From Exobasidium rhododendri (Eukaryota > Basidiomycota > Exobasidiomycetes > Exobasidiales > Exobasidiaceae): a DNA stretch of 64,000 nt. The notes beneath the pieces are model-generated. The model was given only the letters and a program-made list of their open reading frames with translations, had not been told where the DNA came from and did no database searches. The DNA lies in assembly GCA_026210745.1 (NCBI GenBank), contig CP110632.1:1488001-1552000 (forward strand). Reading direction: 5' to 3'. Shown piece by piece: positions 35,993 to 46,743 of the stretch. Numbering within the stretch: the first letter of the stretch is position 1; each line of letters opens with the position of its first letter. Both the position numbers and the translations under genes were made by a program.

Positions 35993-38360
35993 CTACCCTT
36001 TCTCACCTCTAGCTTTCGAAAAGAACGTCTCATTTACAGTGTGGCCTCTTCCTCCTGCCACCTTGAGCACAATTTCGTTCACGATGAAACTACCCAAGAT
36101 ATCGACGTGATCGCCTGTTGTCCTACCCCCTCGAAGATCCATCGCTTCTGGTTCATGGGATATCTCATGAGTCAGCACTTTAATATTCCCTGGGTTGTAT
36201 CTCTTCTTCTTCCATCCTTCCAAGCACATTGCACCTAGAGAAAGAGCAGAAACGGTACCGTCGCCATCAGAGAATCGAACGCCTGATCTTACGACAGGGA
36301 TACTCTTCTCGTCGTGGACGGAAGTGTCGATCCAGCCTGTTCTGCCCGTAGGGAAACCCAAGGGCGGCGCCATTGTCTGATTTCCACAGTCCAGACAAGT
36401 GGCTGCTTCGCCCCCTGCCATAAAGTCGTCCGTCTCATACGGTCCCTGCGCATACCAGTAGCTGCGTTCTGTTTCCTTTCCTACGCCATAGATACAGTGA
36501 ATTTTCATACTTGGCGCATTCGGAAGTGCCGCTTCTAAAGGATTGGCCCATGTCTTTTCTATTTGATTGTTCTTGATGACCTGTTGCTCGTCGAATTCCA
36601 TTCCATTCGAGTATTCGGCCTCTACCATCTGCTGAAAGGTGGACGGAGTATGTTGAAGTAGCCATGTGTATCCTTGACTTGCAGTTAGATTGACCGGAAG
36701 TGAGTGCTGGCTGGCGGTATCATGTAGACTCGTTCCGTTCTGATCTTCCTTCACAGCGAAGGCAGCGTCACCAGCTCCTTGATGCTGCTGCACATTCTCG
36801 GGTAATTTGAAAGAGTACAGTCTGCCATGTGTTGCCTCCGGGTCCGATTCAATCTCATCATCGGGCGCCCACGTCAAGTTTCCCCACATATTGTCTCCTC
36901 CCTTTAGCATCATTGACGCACTTCCTGCCCAGGTGCGGAATAGTTTGGCTCGCTCTCTTCTACTGAAGAACTTCTCCAAAAGATAGGTGGCAGCAGGAGG
37001 AAGTTCCACTGTGTCCCTCATCTCTCCCGACAGCAAAGCGGCCATGGCTTTCGGGACGCCCAAGAAGGTACCAGCGATACTGACAAACGATTCAATGTGC
37101 TTCTCTACCCAGTCAGGGCCACCATTACCGAAACCTTTCCCTTCTGCCTCGACCCATTTCATAAAGTGCAGTGCAACAGAAGATCCCATCGAGTGTGCTA
37201 CTAACACGGTCTTTTTCCCAGTCAGCAGTAGATTGTGTTCGAGATGTATTTTCATCCTAGAATAGAAGTGATCGCGAACTTCCAGGTTGTGATAAGATAG
37301 CCTCCAGTCATAACTTGCCATCCAAAGATCGTTTGTATCATAGCCAATTGCAGCTAGATTTTCGATAATCCGAGCCCAGATCCAGAAGCCAGAGATGAAA
37401 TACGATGCTGCATCTAAACCCTCCGCTGCTCTGACTTTGATACCTTCTGGATCAAGGCCGGAGACGGGGTCTAGACTGATATGCTTGATCCAATTTTCCT
37501 GTGGGTGGTAAAGGCATATGCGTAATTAGGTCTCAGCTTCTAGCATCACCTACCAGTCAGGCCTACCAAAGTCTCACCTTATCCAACACTATGGTTCTCA
37601 TCATTGTCGTCGTACCCCATATCCTCTTTCGAAAGTAGCCACCAGCCTCTTCGTCGGTAGACCAGCTTTCCAAACCAGTACTGACAATGCCGGGTACCAA
37701 GATTACTGGAAATTCGGATCGTAGCCCTTCCTGGTGCAGCTTCCTTCCAACTTTGAAGTCTTTCGATTGGATCCATTCCTTTGGCGAAGAGAAGAGGTTG
37801 TTACTAAGATCGGCAAATTCTCCCGGAAGCTTGAAAGAGAGGTCGATGTTGCTGATGTCGACACCCAGTGACGATAAATGCTCGTCGATCATCCCCTTTA
37901 GACTGTTGATGGACGACTCTACCACCACATGGTGGCTAAGCGCCCAGGCCAAGATAGACCCAGCGAGAATGCCAGCAACGAAGAAGAGTCTGCGATACCT
38001 TGTCCAACCTCGATGTGATTTGTCTTCCACTGCTTCTTGTAGCCAGGGGATCTCGGACAAGTCAAGTTCGTGAAAAGGAGTACCGGGCGCTCGAACTGTG
38101 TAGCTAGCAAGAGGCTTTTTGCCTTTCAGACTGGGTCTCTTCGTTCTTTCTAAGATGATCTGCTTTGGTAAGGCGACACCTGAATCGTCATAATCAGGTG
38201 TGGAAGTGCCGGACTGCGGGCTGCTATCTGCGTCAAAGACTGTTTGCTGCTGTTGGTGTTTTGGGGTGTGCGAGTTGTGTGGAAATATAGCGCTAGATTG
38301 GCTGGCTGTATCGTCCGCATCTCCCGACTTGCCTTTGTTTTTGGTCTTTCGCCTGTTCAT
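35993..38360 (-). CDS. LRO1: Phospholipid:diacylglycerol acyltransferase (PDAT)
   Basis: ER enzyme of the LCAT family that moves an acyl chain from a phospholipid to diacylglycerol, forming triacylglycerol. Exons 38360-37578 and 37498-35993; 762 residues. A disordered cytosolic N-terminus (MNRRKTKNKGKSGD) precedes one membrane span (LFFVAGILAGSILAWAL, ~129-145); the rest is lumenal. FPVILVPGIVSTGLESW is the family lead motif; nucleophile in AHSMG (Ser ~364), acid in SDGDGTVS (Asp ~672-674), His in GDHVDIL (~725). YDWRLSYHNLE and TWAGSASMMLKGGDNMWG are also conserved. NxS/T sites fit the lumenal part. Confidence 0.95.
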
Positions 38361-39227
38361 GGTCGGAGTAGGGATCTTTTACTTTATGACGTCCTACAGT
38401 CAGTGTTGAAAGTAGTGAATGTGCCTCTCTCGTCGATAGAGCAGCAGCAGCAGATCTACCGGAAGATGGGAAGAAAATTCAAAATTCAAAAATAATAAGA
38501 TCTCGTCTTGCCCCGACAATTAGCCGCTAGTGTAAGTAGTCGGTTGAAAGATACCGTTGCCTGCTTGTAGTGTACGTGCGTATGTCTGCATGCATTGTAC
38601 CTGGAGCAGTGTGCATCTTGATGTGGGTTCAGGGTCTGACTTTCGCTGAGGTGGCTTCCTCATATGACGGCGCCGCCGATGACTGCTTAAGGTTGACTGT
38701 GCCATCTTACCGCGTGTCGGCTTCCTCATGATGGAGGGCACATGCATTCAGCCAAGTGCGCCTCACCCAGATAGAATACATGACACCTGCTTTAGACACC
38801 GCCTAATCACTCCTGGTCTTGGTAAGAAATTTTACCTCGACTGTTCACAGGATAGCAACCCTCAATCGGGCAGTGCGTTTCAACGCCAAGTGTCTGACAT
38901 CGCCTCGTGGCTATTTCTTGCCAATATGAAGCCTGTAGTATGCTGCTGTTTCGAGATGTATGCTGATGGCACCACAGCTTGCGGCAGTTTCTCGGGCACA
39001 GAGAATCACAAAGCAGCAATGACACACGACTAGTTCCTTCTCCACTCTTGCCAATGTGTTTATAAGGTCAGCGATGAGTGCAAGAGGCCATAGGCGAATT
39101 CGACGCCTACCCTTACTTGTTTGTAGCCTTGCAGGTCGGGCACAGCAATCAGAGCCATACACATCATCTATTTAGAGCCACTGAAGTCGCACACGCTCGC
39201 CACAATCGTCCTTTACCTCTACCTAGA
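38361..39227. other. Divergent region LRO1 / first secreted protein
   Basis: About 870 bp. A TATA-like tttataag is at 39059-39066, roughly 165 bases before the downstream ATG. No gene recognised; several short frames on both strands lack motifs. Confidence 0.4.
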
Positions 39228-39788
39228 ATGACTACTCTCCCAATTCTCGTCACTTGCCTTGCAGCAGCTCTGGCTATATGTGTCTGTATCGTGGAATGCG
39301 CTCCTCTTCCCGCTGGCGGCAAAGACCACGAGATGACACTCTCACAGATGAATCACCAGAACAAAAGGACCGGATCCCAGACGTTCGGGCAGTCAAGTAC
39401 AGCGTCCAAGAAAAGCAAGCATGAGAGATATTTCAGCGCAGGGGCTTCCCATCAAGAAGACATGGCCCATGGTGTCTTTCAGCACGGCAGGCATCACAAC
39501 TACCAGGAGAGCACCTCTCAGTCGCAACAATGGACTGAGCCGGTGACAATGGAGCATCTAAGAACGAGTGGCAGCCAAGCACTTAGTAAGGAGATGGGTA
39601 ATTATGCAATGACAGGCAGACCGGACATGTATCCACACAGTGTGTCTGCTGGCACGGTGCAGAGTACATACCAGGGGTATCCTTACGAGCATCATAGAGG
39701 TCCTGCACCCCCTCCAGGTCCAATCATGGACGTGAGACAGTACTACCGGGATCTCGAGAAGACTTACACCGACAGAATGCTCGACTGA
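39228..39788 (+). CDS. Small secreted protein, candidate effector (first of an adjacent pair)
   Basis: No recognised domain. 186 residues, single exon. The frame is open upstream, but this ATG opens a clear signal peptide (MTTLPILVTCLAAALAICVCIVECA) with likely cleavage near Cys-Ala-Pro. The mature part is hydrophilic and His/Gln/Ser-rich, with a KR-G...SS...KKSK block, a His-rich segment (GVFQHGRHHNYQ) and Tyr/Pro-rich end (YQGYPYEHHRGPAPPPGP, then MDVRQYYRDLEKTYTDRML). No cysteines follow the signal. The next gene has the same layout. Secretion is inferred from sequence; an effector role is only a hypothesis. Confidence 0.7.
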   Translation: MTTLPILVTCLAAALAICVCIVECAPLPAGGKDHEMTLSQMNHQNKRTGSQTFGQSSTASKKSKHERYFSAGASHQEDMAHGVFQHGRHHNYQESTSQSQQWTEPVTMEHLRTSGSQALSKEMGNYAMTGRPDMYPHSVSAGTVQSTYQGYPYEHHRGPAPPPGPIMDVRQYYRDLEKTYTDRMLD

Positions 39789-40234
39789 TTGGAAGACGGC
39801 TCTCAAATGACTACGTGACCCCGCTTCGCGAACCATCGCATGTACCTGTTGCCTCTATGTACAAAAGCTGCGAGCCTTGTAGCTGACATGCGTCAAGTCG
39901 ATTTGAGTACTTTCGAAGTGAAGATGAAACGAAGAATGGTTTTTTAGATTTAGTTTCTATTGCTTCCATCTTGGCGGCTGAGTGACGGCGTAAGGCGAAG
40001 CAGAGCTCGGCTATGCTTGCAGAGGGCGATGCTGCAACGCTGCATGTCGCAGATTCCATGCGTAGGCCTAAGCTGTAATGGGGCGAGGAGAGAGGGACAC
40101 CCCGCGCCTTTTATCATTGGCCTCTCTCACACTCTTACCATCATACAGCGTCATCCCAATTTCGCAGGCGAAATTGCTACAATTCTTCCTGTCTAAGATT
40201 CCATCTAGAGTATCTTCTTCCTTTGACAATTGTC
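39789..40234. other. Intergenic region between the two secreted proteins
   Basis: About 445 bp; no gene. It presumably contains the promoter of the second secreted protein. Confidence 0.4.
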
Positions 40235-40945
40235 ATGACTGGGCGCCTGAAGTGTCTGCTATGGTTGTCCGTGACAATGTTTTTCTTCATCAACGTGCAC
40301 TGTACTCCAATGGAGCCTTCACACGGAGGGACTCCTGATCAGCATTTTTATCGCTTCAAAAGGCTAGGGGAGTCCTTGCCTGAACCTTCTAGTCCTCCGA
40401 CCAAGAGAATCAAGGCGCAAGGAGACCATGCAGAAATGTATCAGGGTCAAGTTGAACATGGTGAACGAACTCCGGTGCATACAGGTGACGTTGCAGCCGA
40501 GGGTGGACGAGACATACTGCCACAACCGCCGACATTTCACCCACTCAAGTATGGCTTGTTCCACCCAAATTTTGGCTTCCAGACGGAGTTTGAGTTTGAC
40601 ATCCGAAAGCAGGTCATCAATCCTGTCGCACACTCCCCGAAGGGCAGCGATTATGCTCGCCGTGTACTAGAGGAAAAGAGACCTCACTTGGCCCCCATGG
40701 ACTATGAGAAGCAACTTCACAACATCAATACGTTTGAGAGGGCTTACAATACTCTGAATCGACCCGACGGCGTCCTGATGGACAATTACGGTGTTCTGTT
40801 ACACAATCCCAACATGAGCCCAGCCAAAGTTCACGATGTCTATCGCAACAAATCGGCGATGCAGTTGAAGTCCAATGGATATGAGGGAGTATGGAACCTC
40901 GCAAAGCAAGACTCGGATGCAACTTATCTGCCATCGTCATCATGA
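40235..40945 (+). CDS. Small secreted protein, candidate effector (second of the pair)
   Basis: No recognised domain. 236 residues, single exon. Signal peptide MTGRLKCLLWLSVTMFFFIN then VHCTPM, with likely cleavage near Cys-Thr-Pro. Mature protein: FKRLGESLPEPSSPPTKRIK resembles the KR-G...SS...KKSK block of the upstream gene at the same distance from the signal. A larger C-terminal part follows (FHPLKYGLFHPNFGFQTEFE, NTFERAYNTLNRPDGVLMDN, YGVLLHNPNMSPAKVHDVYR). No mature cysteines. Probably a diverged tandem duplicate of its neighbour; the function is unknown. Confidence 0.72.
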   Translation: MTGRLKCLLWLSVTMFFFINVHCTPMEPSHGGTPDQHFYRFKRLGESLPEPSSPPTKRIKAQGDHAEMYQGQVEHGERTPVHTGDVAAEGGRDILPQPPTFHPLKYGLFHPNFGFQTEFEFDIRKQVINPVAHSPKGSDYARRVLEEKRPHLAPMDYEKQLHNINTFERAYNTLNRPDGVLMDNYGVLLHNPNMSPAKVHDVYRNKSAMQLKSNGYEGVWNLAKQDSDATYLPSSS

Positions 40946-42149
40946 TCACGATCATCCTCACAATCACTGCCATCCACCTCGCGTAGCGACGGTGATGCCT
41001 GCCACGCTCCCCGCTCCGTCTTTAAATAGCCTGAAATATGCGACATGCGCCTCACCTTTCTATGCATCCCTGACAGCATCAAGGCCTACGTGCGCTTTTC
41101 TCTTGCACCCAAGCTTCATGAGAAGCTGTGCATGGCATGCCATTATCATACTGCGAACGCCTTCCATGAATTTGCTACATAGGCCTGCCATTTCTTCAGA
41201 TATACGGGCCTCTCGTTAATGCTGAACGATACTGTATAGCATACAAGATGCCGAAGGGTACAGTGCGGAGGCTGTGTCCTATCTCCCTCAAAGACACTGT
41301 CGAAAGGTGGGAATCGCGCGATAATACCAGTGCGATTTTTGATTGCCGGGGAACTTTGATTAAATGTCAATCAATAGCCACATATAACTCGATGCCCCAA
41401 AATTACTATTGAGGGCAAAAATGTTAGTGAAGAAATAATAATATGTTAGTGAAGAAATAATAATTAATGAGAATGTGAACTTGTAGTAGGAGGATAGATC
41501 ACGGTGTGAGGTACCACCAAAGTAGAGAAATCCAAAGTGAAGAATGAAATACAATGCGTGATCAGAAAGGATATCTGGCGCTGTACCTTGATTGTCGAAA
41601 ACATTACCAATCGAGGGATGTTTTTTCAAGGGTTGCTCTTCATATTCCTAAGCATTGGCAGCTTCTATTCTACTGTCGATGAAGCCCGAATGCGGTTGAG
41701 TTGCCCTTGACCCGTTTAATAATAGATTGCGAATTTCCTAACGGCAAAGAAATAGGGACCAGAGGAACACTTGTTGTTCCCTCCATCCGGTTGAGATGAA
41801 AGCGAAAGCAAGACGAATATAGGACAGAAGCGGTACTAATATGTATACTTTCACTTCTCTGGGTGTTGAACTTTTGACAGTTTGTTGATTCACTGCTAAA
41901 TTTCCTTCTGTTATTCTATCGTGGGCACATCACCTGCTGCTTGCCCTTGTTTCACTTTCCAGTCACAGCATCCGGTCCATGTTTGTTGGTAGCTTCCATA
42001 CCATCAACATCATCATCGACTCTCTCTCTTCCTGATATTCTGCCTATTGCCTTCAGATTGATCAGGCGCATTGTCGTATCCTGGATCGCTCGCTCGCCTT
42101 TTGCCCCCCGCACACTTCTTGACTTGATAGTGAGCAGCTGCACACCGAC
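40946..42149. other. Intergenic region, 1.2 kb
   Basis: No gene recognised. It includes the perfect 22-bp tandem duplication at 41421-41464. The last 250 bases before the glycosyltransferase ATG are CT-rich. Confidence 0.4.
41421..41464. repeat. Two perfect 22-bp tandem copies
   Basis: The unit atgttagtgaagaaataata plus 'at' occurs at 41421-41442 and again at 41443-41464 with no mismatch. It lies in noncoding DNA and is probably a recent replication slip. Confidence 0.9.
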
Positions 42150-43763
42150 ATGCCATTCCGACAGACGTCGCCGAGTGGCAGTCCGCTCTTCTCTGGACAG
42201 AAATGGGCGGAACAGTCAATGCAATTGCCCACTTCGTTGCCTATTCGAATAAATCAACTCAGGTCAACCAATCGTCGAGGCCTCATCCTCTGCATACTGG
42301 CTGTGATTGGCCTGATAGCACTCTTTTCACAGAAGGGCGGTAAATCGACAGAGATGTTCACGACACTCAAGCACCAAATGTATCCACCGCAACACTCGCC
42401 CTCTTTTCAAGGCTCATGTCGTTTGGATCGATCCACACTCGATTCGTACAATCTCACTAGAGACTTCACGTATGCCCGACGGTATATCAAGCCAGTGCCA
42501 CTGTCCAAAAGCCCCTACAGGGATGTGAACCTTGCCTGGGTCGACGAACTGGAGCAGAACATATTCACTGGGCTAGATCACATCAGCACCGCTGCTTCTG
42601 ATGCAGACGATGCTGGGGTGATAGACTTGAGTCAGTGCTCTGGCGATGCTCTGCCCATGTACCTTCGACAACAAGAAGAGCCCCTTGACGCCAGAGGACT
42701 CGTCTTTGGGCTCTCCTCTACCTCAGAAAGACTGTTAGAATTCGCACCTATCATGTCACACTGGCTGGCGAACACGAGCGCTCAGCTGATCGCCATCGTG
42801 CCTGCTGGACCAAGAGTGATCGAATTGAGAAGCAAATTCGAGAGTCTCAACATCGATGCCACAGTCTTGACTTCCAACGACGAATTTCTGGCCAACTACT
42901 TCAAATTGGTCGAAGCCTTCTCAGCACATCGAGATGAAGGCTCAAAGTGGTTTACATTCATCGACGATGACACACACTACTTCTCCATCGATCGATTCAT
43001 CAAGCAATTGAAAATTTACGATCACAATCAGGAAGTCTATCTTGGCTCCGTTTCCGAGGACCTTCGACAAATCAGACTGGATGGCTTGTTTGCATTTGGA
43101 GGTGCAGGTGTGACTGTCTCCAGAGCACTGCTGAACCGACTGCATCAGGAGTACTATGGCTGCTTGTCAGAGCAAGCGGGATGGGAGCCGGGTGATGTAC
43201 GATTAAAGCGATGCATCTATCAACACACCGAAACAAAGCTGACAATGATCGAAGGACTGCATCAAGTAGATCTGGAAGGAGAAAGCAGTGGAATCATGGA
43301 AGGTCCCAGACCCCCGATCAACTGGCATCACTACCGTAGTTGGAGCTTCCAGAACGTCAACTTGATCTCTCTAGCTGGAAAGATTTGCGGGTCAGCTTGT
43401 CTATTTCAAAGGTGGAAATTTCCCGTTCCTACTGATTTTGGATACGTTTACATGACATTCCACTTCGGTGTGAGTATTATTGGCTACCCTGTCGGAATCC
43501 GACCTGACTTGAGTAGGACGGAAATCACATGGAAGGAATTGCCAGGCAGCAACTTTGATCATAGCTTAGCACCGCTTCGAATGAAACTTCAAGAGGGAAG
43601 AGATCGTTTCACTTACCGACTACTTGGTGTCGGCCAGGATGTCGATGGACACGTCAAGCACACCTACATCAAATATGCAGATAAAGAGCAACAGAGAGAG
43701 AAGGAGGAGAGGAGGAGCCTGTTCAGCAGCGTGGACGAGGTGATGGAGCTTGTCTTCGTTTAG
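42150..43763 (+). CDS. Type II membrane glycosyltransferase, GT31 / DUF604 (fringe-like)
   Basis: Probable Golgi glycosyltransferase of the fringe-like GT31 group; donor and acceptor unknown. 537 residues, single exon. A cytosolic N-terminus leads into one membrane span (GLILCILAVIGLIALF, 44-60), giving type II topology. The catalytic metal motif is FIDDDTHYF (Asp ~272-274); then LGSVSEDLRQ, FAFGGAGVTVSRALLNRL, and the acceptor-side GLHQVDLEGE. The length and DDD position suit fungal DUF604 proteins. The short, charged end (EKEERRSLFSS) has no retention motif. Confidence 0.85.
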   Translation: MPFRQTSPSGSPLFSGQKWAEQSMQLPTSLPIRINQLRSTNRRGLILCILAVIGLIALFSQKGGKSTEMFTTLKHQMYPPQHSPSFQGSCRLDRSTLDSYNLTRDFTYARRYIKPVPLSKSPYRDVNLAWVDELEQNIFTGLDHISTAASDADDAGVIDLSQCSGDALPMYLRQQEEPLDARGLVFGLSSTSERLLEFAPIMSHWLANTSAQLIAIVPAGPRVIELRSKFESLNIDATVLTSNDEFLANYFKLVEAFSAHRDEGSKWFTFIDDDTHYFSIDRFIKQLKIYDHNQEVYLGSVSEDLRQIRLDGLFAFGGAGVTVSRALLNRLHQEYYGCLSEQAGWEPGDVRLKRCIYQHTETKLTMIEGLHQVDLEGESSGIMEGPRPPINWHHYRSWSFQNVNLISLAGKICGSACLFQRWKFPVPTDFGYVYMTFHFGVSIIGYPVGIRPDLSRTEITWKELPGSNFDHSLAPLRMKLQEGRDRFTYRLLGVGQDVDGHVKHTYIKYADKEQQREKEERRSLFSSVDEVMELVFV

Positions 43764-44337
43764 GAAGTCTGACTTTTACTTTCTCGAGTACCAACATGCC
43801 TCTGGCTATTCACTATATCAATAACAGCTTGCTCATCTGTAGCTTTAATCATACCCATCGCTTTTTCTTTTACCCATGGACAATCTCAGACCTGCTACTC
43901 TCGCCGCATGATAAATGCAAATCCCCGTCCTTGTACAACTATTTACTCTACGAACAATTGCTTTTCCGCCCGCATCTTCTTGCTCCTGCTAATTATATAG
44001 AACAACAATATTAGAAAGTCGTGGTGCCATCCCTGGTGCGTCAACGTGCCTCGCTGTGGGAAGGGAGGATGTCGGCAGTGGTGAGGATGAGGATTCTTTT
44101 ACTAGCCTGACGGGCAGCATTTCGGAGCAACTACTAGAGCGTTTCCATCTGGAATTTAAGCGCGTGTGAATTGGTGTCCGCGATCCTGTGCGACACCTGG
44201 GCGCCGTACACCATCGTAGCACGACATTCACTGGCGTGTCTGTGTCTTTCACCAACCTCTCTCTTCTCAGCACGGTCTCAGCTCCCACCATTGACGATGC
44301 TTTGCGAGTAGATAGTCGAGTACAATCAACCCAGGTC
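43764..44337. other. Intergenic region upstream of CDC1/TED1
   Basis: About 570 bp. The frame of the next gene is open back to about 44188 but has no ATG there, and CAACCCAG just before 44336 could be a splice acceptor, so a small upstream exon is possible. Confidence 0.4.
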
Positions 44338-46413
44338 ATGCCACTCAAGGGCTTCACGTCACCTACCTCCATCTTTGCCCACATCATACAACCACTTCTA
44401 GAAGCTCGTGGTTGCATTCAGCTCTTTCGATTGTGGGCAGTAGGAGTAGTCATCTGGTATGAGCGGCTCCTCTTCGATTTGGATTCATTGAAGTGTAGTT
44501 TCCCATCGATCGGTAGTGCGAAGAGAAGTACAGCAGCGTCCCTGTCATCATTCTCAGTTCCCTCATCATTAGCATCATCAGCATCTTCTCCCTCTTCGCC
44601 TGCCGCTTCTACGTCATTACAGATCACAATACTCTCCGATCCACAACTGATCGATTCACACACCTACGATTGGGTCAATCAACTAGTTCTTCCTCTCTCC
44701 AGGTTCGTGCAATATCTTCTTCGATGGGCATCTGACACGTATGCTCAAAAGAGTTACAACGCAGTCGTCCGTACAAGAGGTAGTGGAGCAAGTAAGAGTG
44801 ATGGGGTGATTTGGTTGGGTGACTTATTGGATGGCGGTAGAAGACCTCTCCTATCCAATGATGACGTTCATTATTTCGAGAAACAAGCGAAAAGATTCAA
44901 AGGACTATTTGAAGAAAAATTACCTTCAATCTATCTACCTGGAAATCATGACATTCGAATCCCCTTGACTCATAATCCAAACTTTGAAGCAGAATGGAAA
45001 GACTCAAGGTCGAGGTGGCTAGAGGAATGGGGAGTTTGGCAGGATGTTGATGAAGGGAGGCATCGATCGACTTGGAGCAAGAAGAGTGGCAAGGAGAAGG
45101 TCATCCTTTTCCCACAAGGTGGCCCAGAGGAAGTGAACGTTGAATCGAATCACTGGAATCAAGTCATCAATTCACGTTTCCCTCTTTACCTGAATCAGAG
45201 CAGCACTAATAGTAAGGCGACTCATGAGATTGTCATGATCGACGCTTTGGAGCTGGCAGGCATGTTACCGGCAGCTATTGCGTCAAATTTGAACTTTGAT
45301 TGGCAAAGGGAAGCAAAGCAACGATTCAAAGAGACGTACGACTTTGTAGAGTCCTTTCGAGATATAGAAGAGGACGACAAAGTGCAGCGCATCTTGATCT
45401 CTCACATTCCACTGTCCCGACCTGTGAATTCCAACTGCAACTTAGTAGGTGCACGTCACGGTGTCATTAGAGAGTCGCATGGAGCGATCGATCAAGGTGT
45501 CGACCAGTATGCGACGTATCAAAATTTGCTTTCCTCTCCGGTCACGAACTGGGTGCTAGATGCTATCCGACCAGAGCTCATATTTTCGGGAGACGATCAT
45601 GATCATTGCGAGGTCAATCATGCGTATGCTGGAGGAAGTCGGAATGCCAGGGAGCTTACGCTCAAGGCTTTCAGTATGACGGAAGGTGTTCGACTACCTG
45701 GCTATGCCCGACTTGCATTGAAATACAACGCTGCAGATGGCCAAAGCACATCTTCATATGTGCCTTGTCTTTTACCTGATCAAATTGCCATTTGGACTCA
45801 GTCGTATCCCTTCTTTTTGGCTATCATCTTTGTCTGTCTGATGGTAGATCGGAAATGGCGTATTGGAGCAGGCCTGGATCAATGGGCTCGTATCTGGGTG
45901 ATAAAGTGGCAGGATTGGATTGGATCATACGAAGAAGATGACGATGAAGAATGGCAGATGATCGAGGACGGGGGTGCAGGAGGAGGAGGGGGAGGAGTGT
46001 CAGGAGCAGTAGATGTACGTCACTACAAGGGGGAAGACGGTCATCAAAGTAGCAGCGGAGAAGAAGACGAGCGAGAAGGAATCAAGAGAAACTCACTCCA
46101 CCTTCAATCGCCCAGCGGTGCGAAGAGGATACGATTTGGTAGAAGTTCACTAGCACTTCAACCGCTTTCTTCTTCCTCCACTACTATTCGATCATTGACA
46201 ATGCCCCGAATCGTTGGCGGTACACCTCCCACTTCAGCAGCTTCAACTGCTTCTTCCTTTACTGCCTCCTCTTTCCAGGCTAGGGCTTGGAGAGAGCTGA
46301 GAAGAGCGTCCAAGGCGAATGAAAAGGTGCAGCTGAGGAACGGACCTGTGCAAGAGATGACAAAGATACTCATCTGGCCCTTGGTCGTTTGGCTCTGGCT
46401 TCAGCTCTTCTGA
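44338..46413 (+). CDS. CDC1/TED1-like metallophosphoesterase (GPI-anchor remodelling)
   Basis: ER/Golgi membrane phosphoesterase of the Cdc1/Ted1/PGAP5 group, which removes ethanolamine phosphate from GPI-anchor glycans. 691 residues from the first in-frame ATG; an upstream exon cannot be excluded. An N-terminal hydrophobic helix (LFRLWAVGVVIWYERLLF), then metal motifs ILSDPQLIDS (~97-106), WLGDLLDGGR (~159-168), LPGNHDIRI (~200-208), ISHIPLSR and FSGDDHDHCEVNH (~417-429). A second span (PFFLAIIFVCLMV) and C-terminal helix (IWPLVVWLWLQLF) enclose a Gly/Glu/Ser-rich cytosolic loop. Yeast has CDC1 and TED1; which one this matches is not resolved. Confidence 0.88.
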   Translation: MPLKGFTSPTSIFAHIIQPLLEARGCIQLFRLWAVGVVIWYERLLFDLDSLKCSFPSIGSAKRSTAASLSSFSVPSSLASSASSPSSPAASTSLQITILSDPQLIDSHTYDWVNQLVLPLSRFVQYLLRWASDTYAQKSYNAVVRTRGSGASKSDGVIWLGDLLDGGRRPLLSNDDVHYFEKQAKRFKGLFEEKLPSIYLPGNHDIRIPLTHNPNFEAEWKDSRSRWLEEWGVWQDVDEGRHRSTWSKKSGKEKVILFPQGGPEEVNVESNHWNQVINSRFPLYLNQSSTNSKATHEIVMIDALELAGMLPAAIASNLNFDWQREAKQRFKETYDFVESFRDIEEDDKVQRILISHIPLSRPVNSNCNLVGARHGVIRESHGAIDQGVDQYATYQNLLSSPVTNWVLDAIRPELIFSGDDHDHCEVNHAYAGGSRNARELTLKAFSMTEGVRLPGYARLALKYNAADGQSTSSYVPCLLPDQIAIWTQSYPFFLAIIFVCLMVDRKWRIGAGLDQWARIWVIKWQDWIGSYEEDDDEEWQMIEDGGAGGGGGGVSGAVDVRHYKGEDGHQSSSGEEDEREGIKRNSLHLQSPSGAKRIRFGRSSLALQPLSSSSTTIRSLTMPRIVGGTPPTSAASTASSFTASSFQARAWRELRRASKANEKVQLRNGPVQEMTKILIWPLVVWLWLQLF

Positions 46414-46743
46414 ATGCGCATGCGATGATGTCCTCTTCACACTCGACCAGCGGCACGCTATAGATCGCATCGAATTATTGAATTCTCAATGTTGCACAGC
46501 AAGCAATAGAAGAAAGACAACAGACAAGATCACAACTATAAGGTTGAGAGGTACAGTGTACAGATAGCAATGGCGTGGCATTTGAAAGAAGTTGCTGTTC
46601 AAGACGTCTTCCTCTTGCACAATGGGTATGGTGCGAGAAATGCAAAGAAGGATAGACGACGAGAATGAAAGCACGCTCGAAGACGCAGCAAAAGGGAAGA
46701 TAGGCCCACACTGTGACCCAGCTCTAGACGGACTGCCTACTGT
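46414..46743. other. Convergent 3' region
   Basis: 330 bp between two convergent stops; no gene recognised. Confidence 0.4.

Noticed and set aside
38728-39033. 101-codon plus-strand frame before the first secreted protein
   Set aside because: No signal peptide, motif or splice support; probably noncoding.
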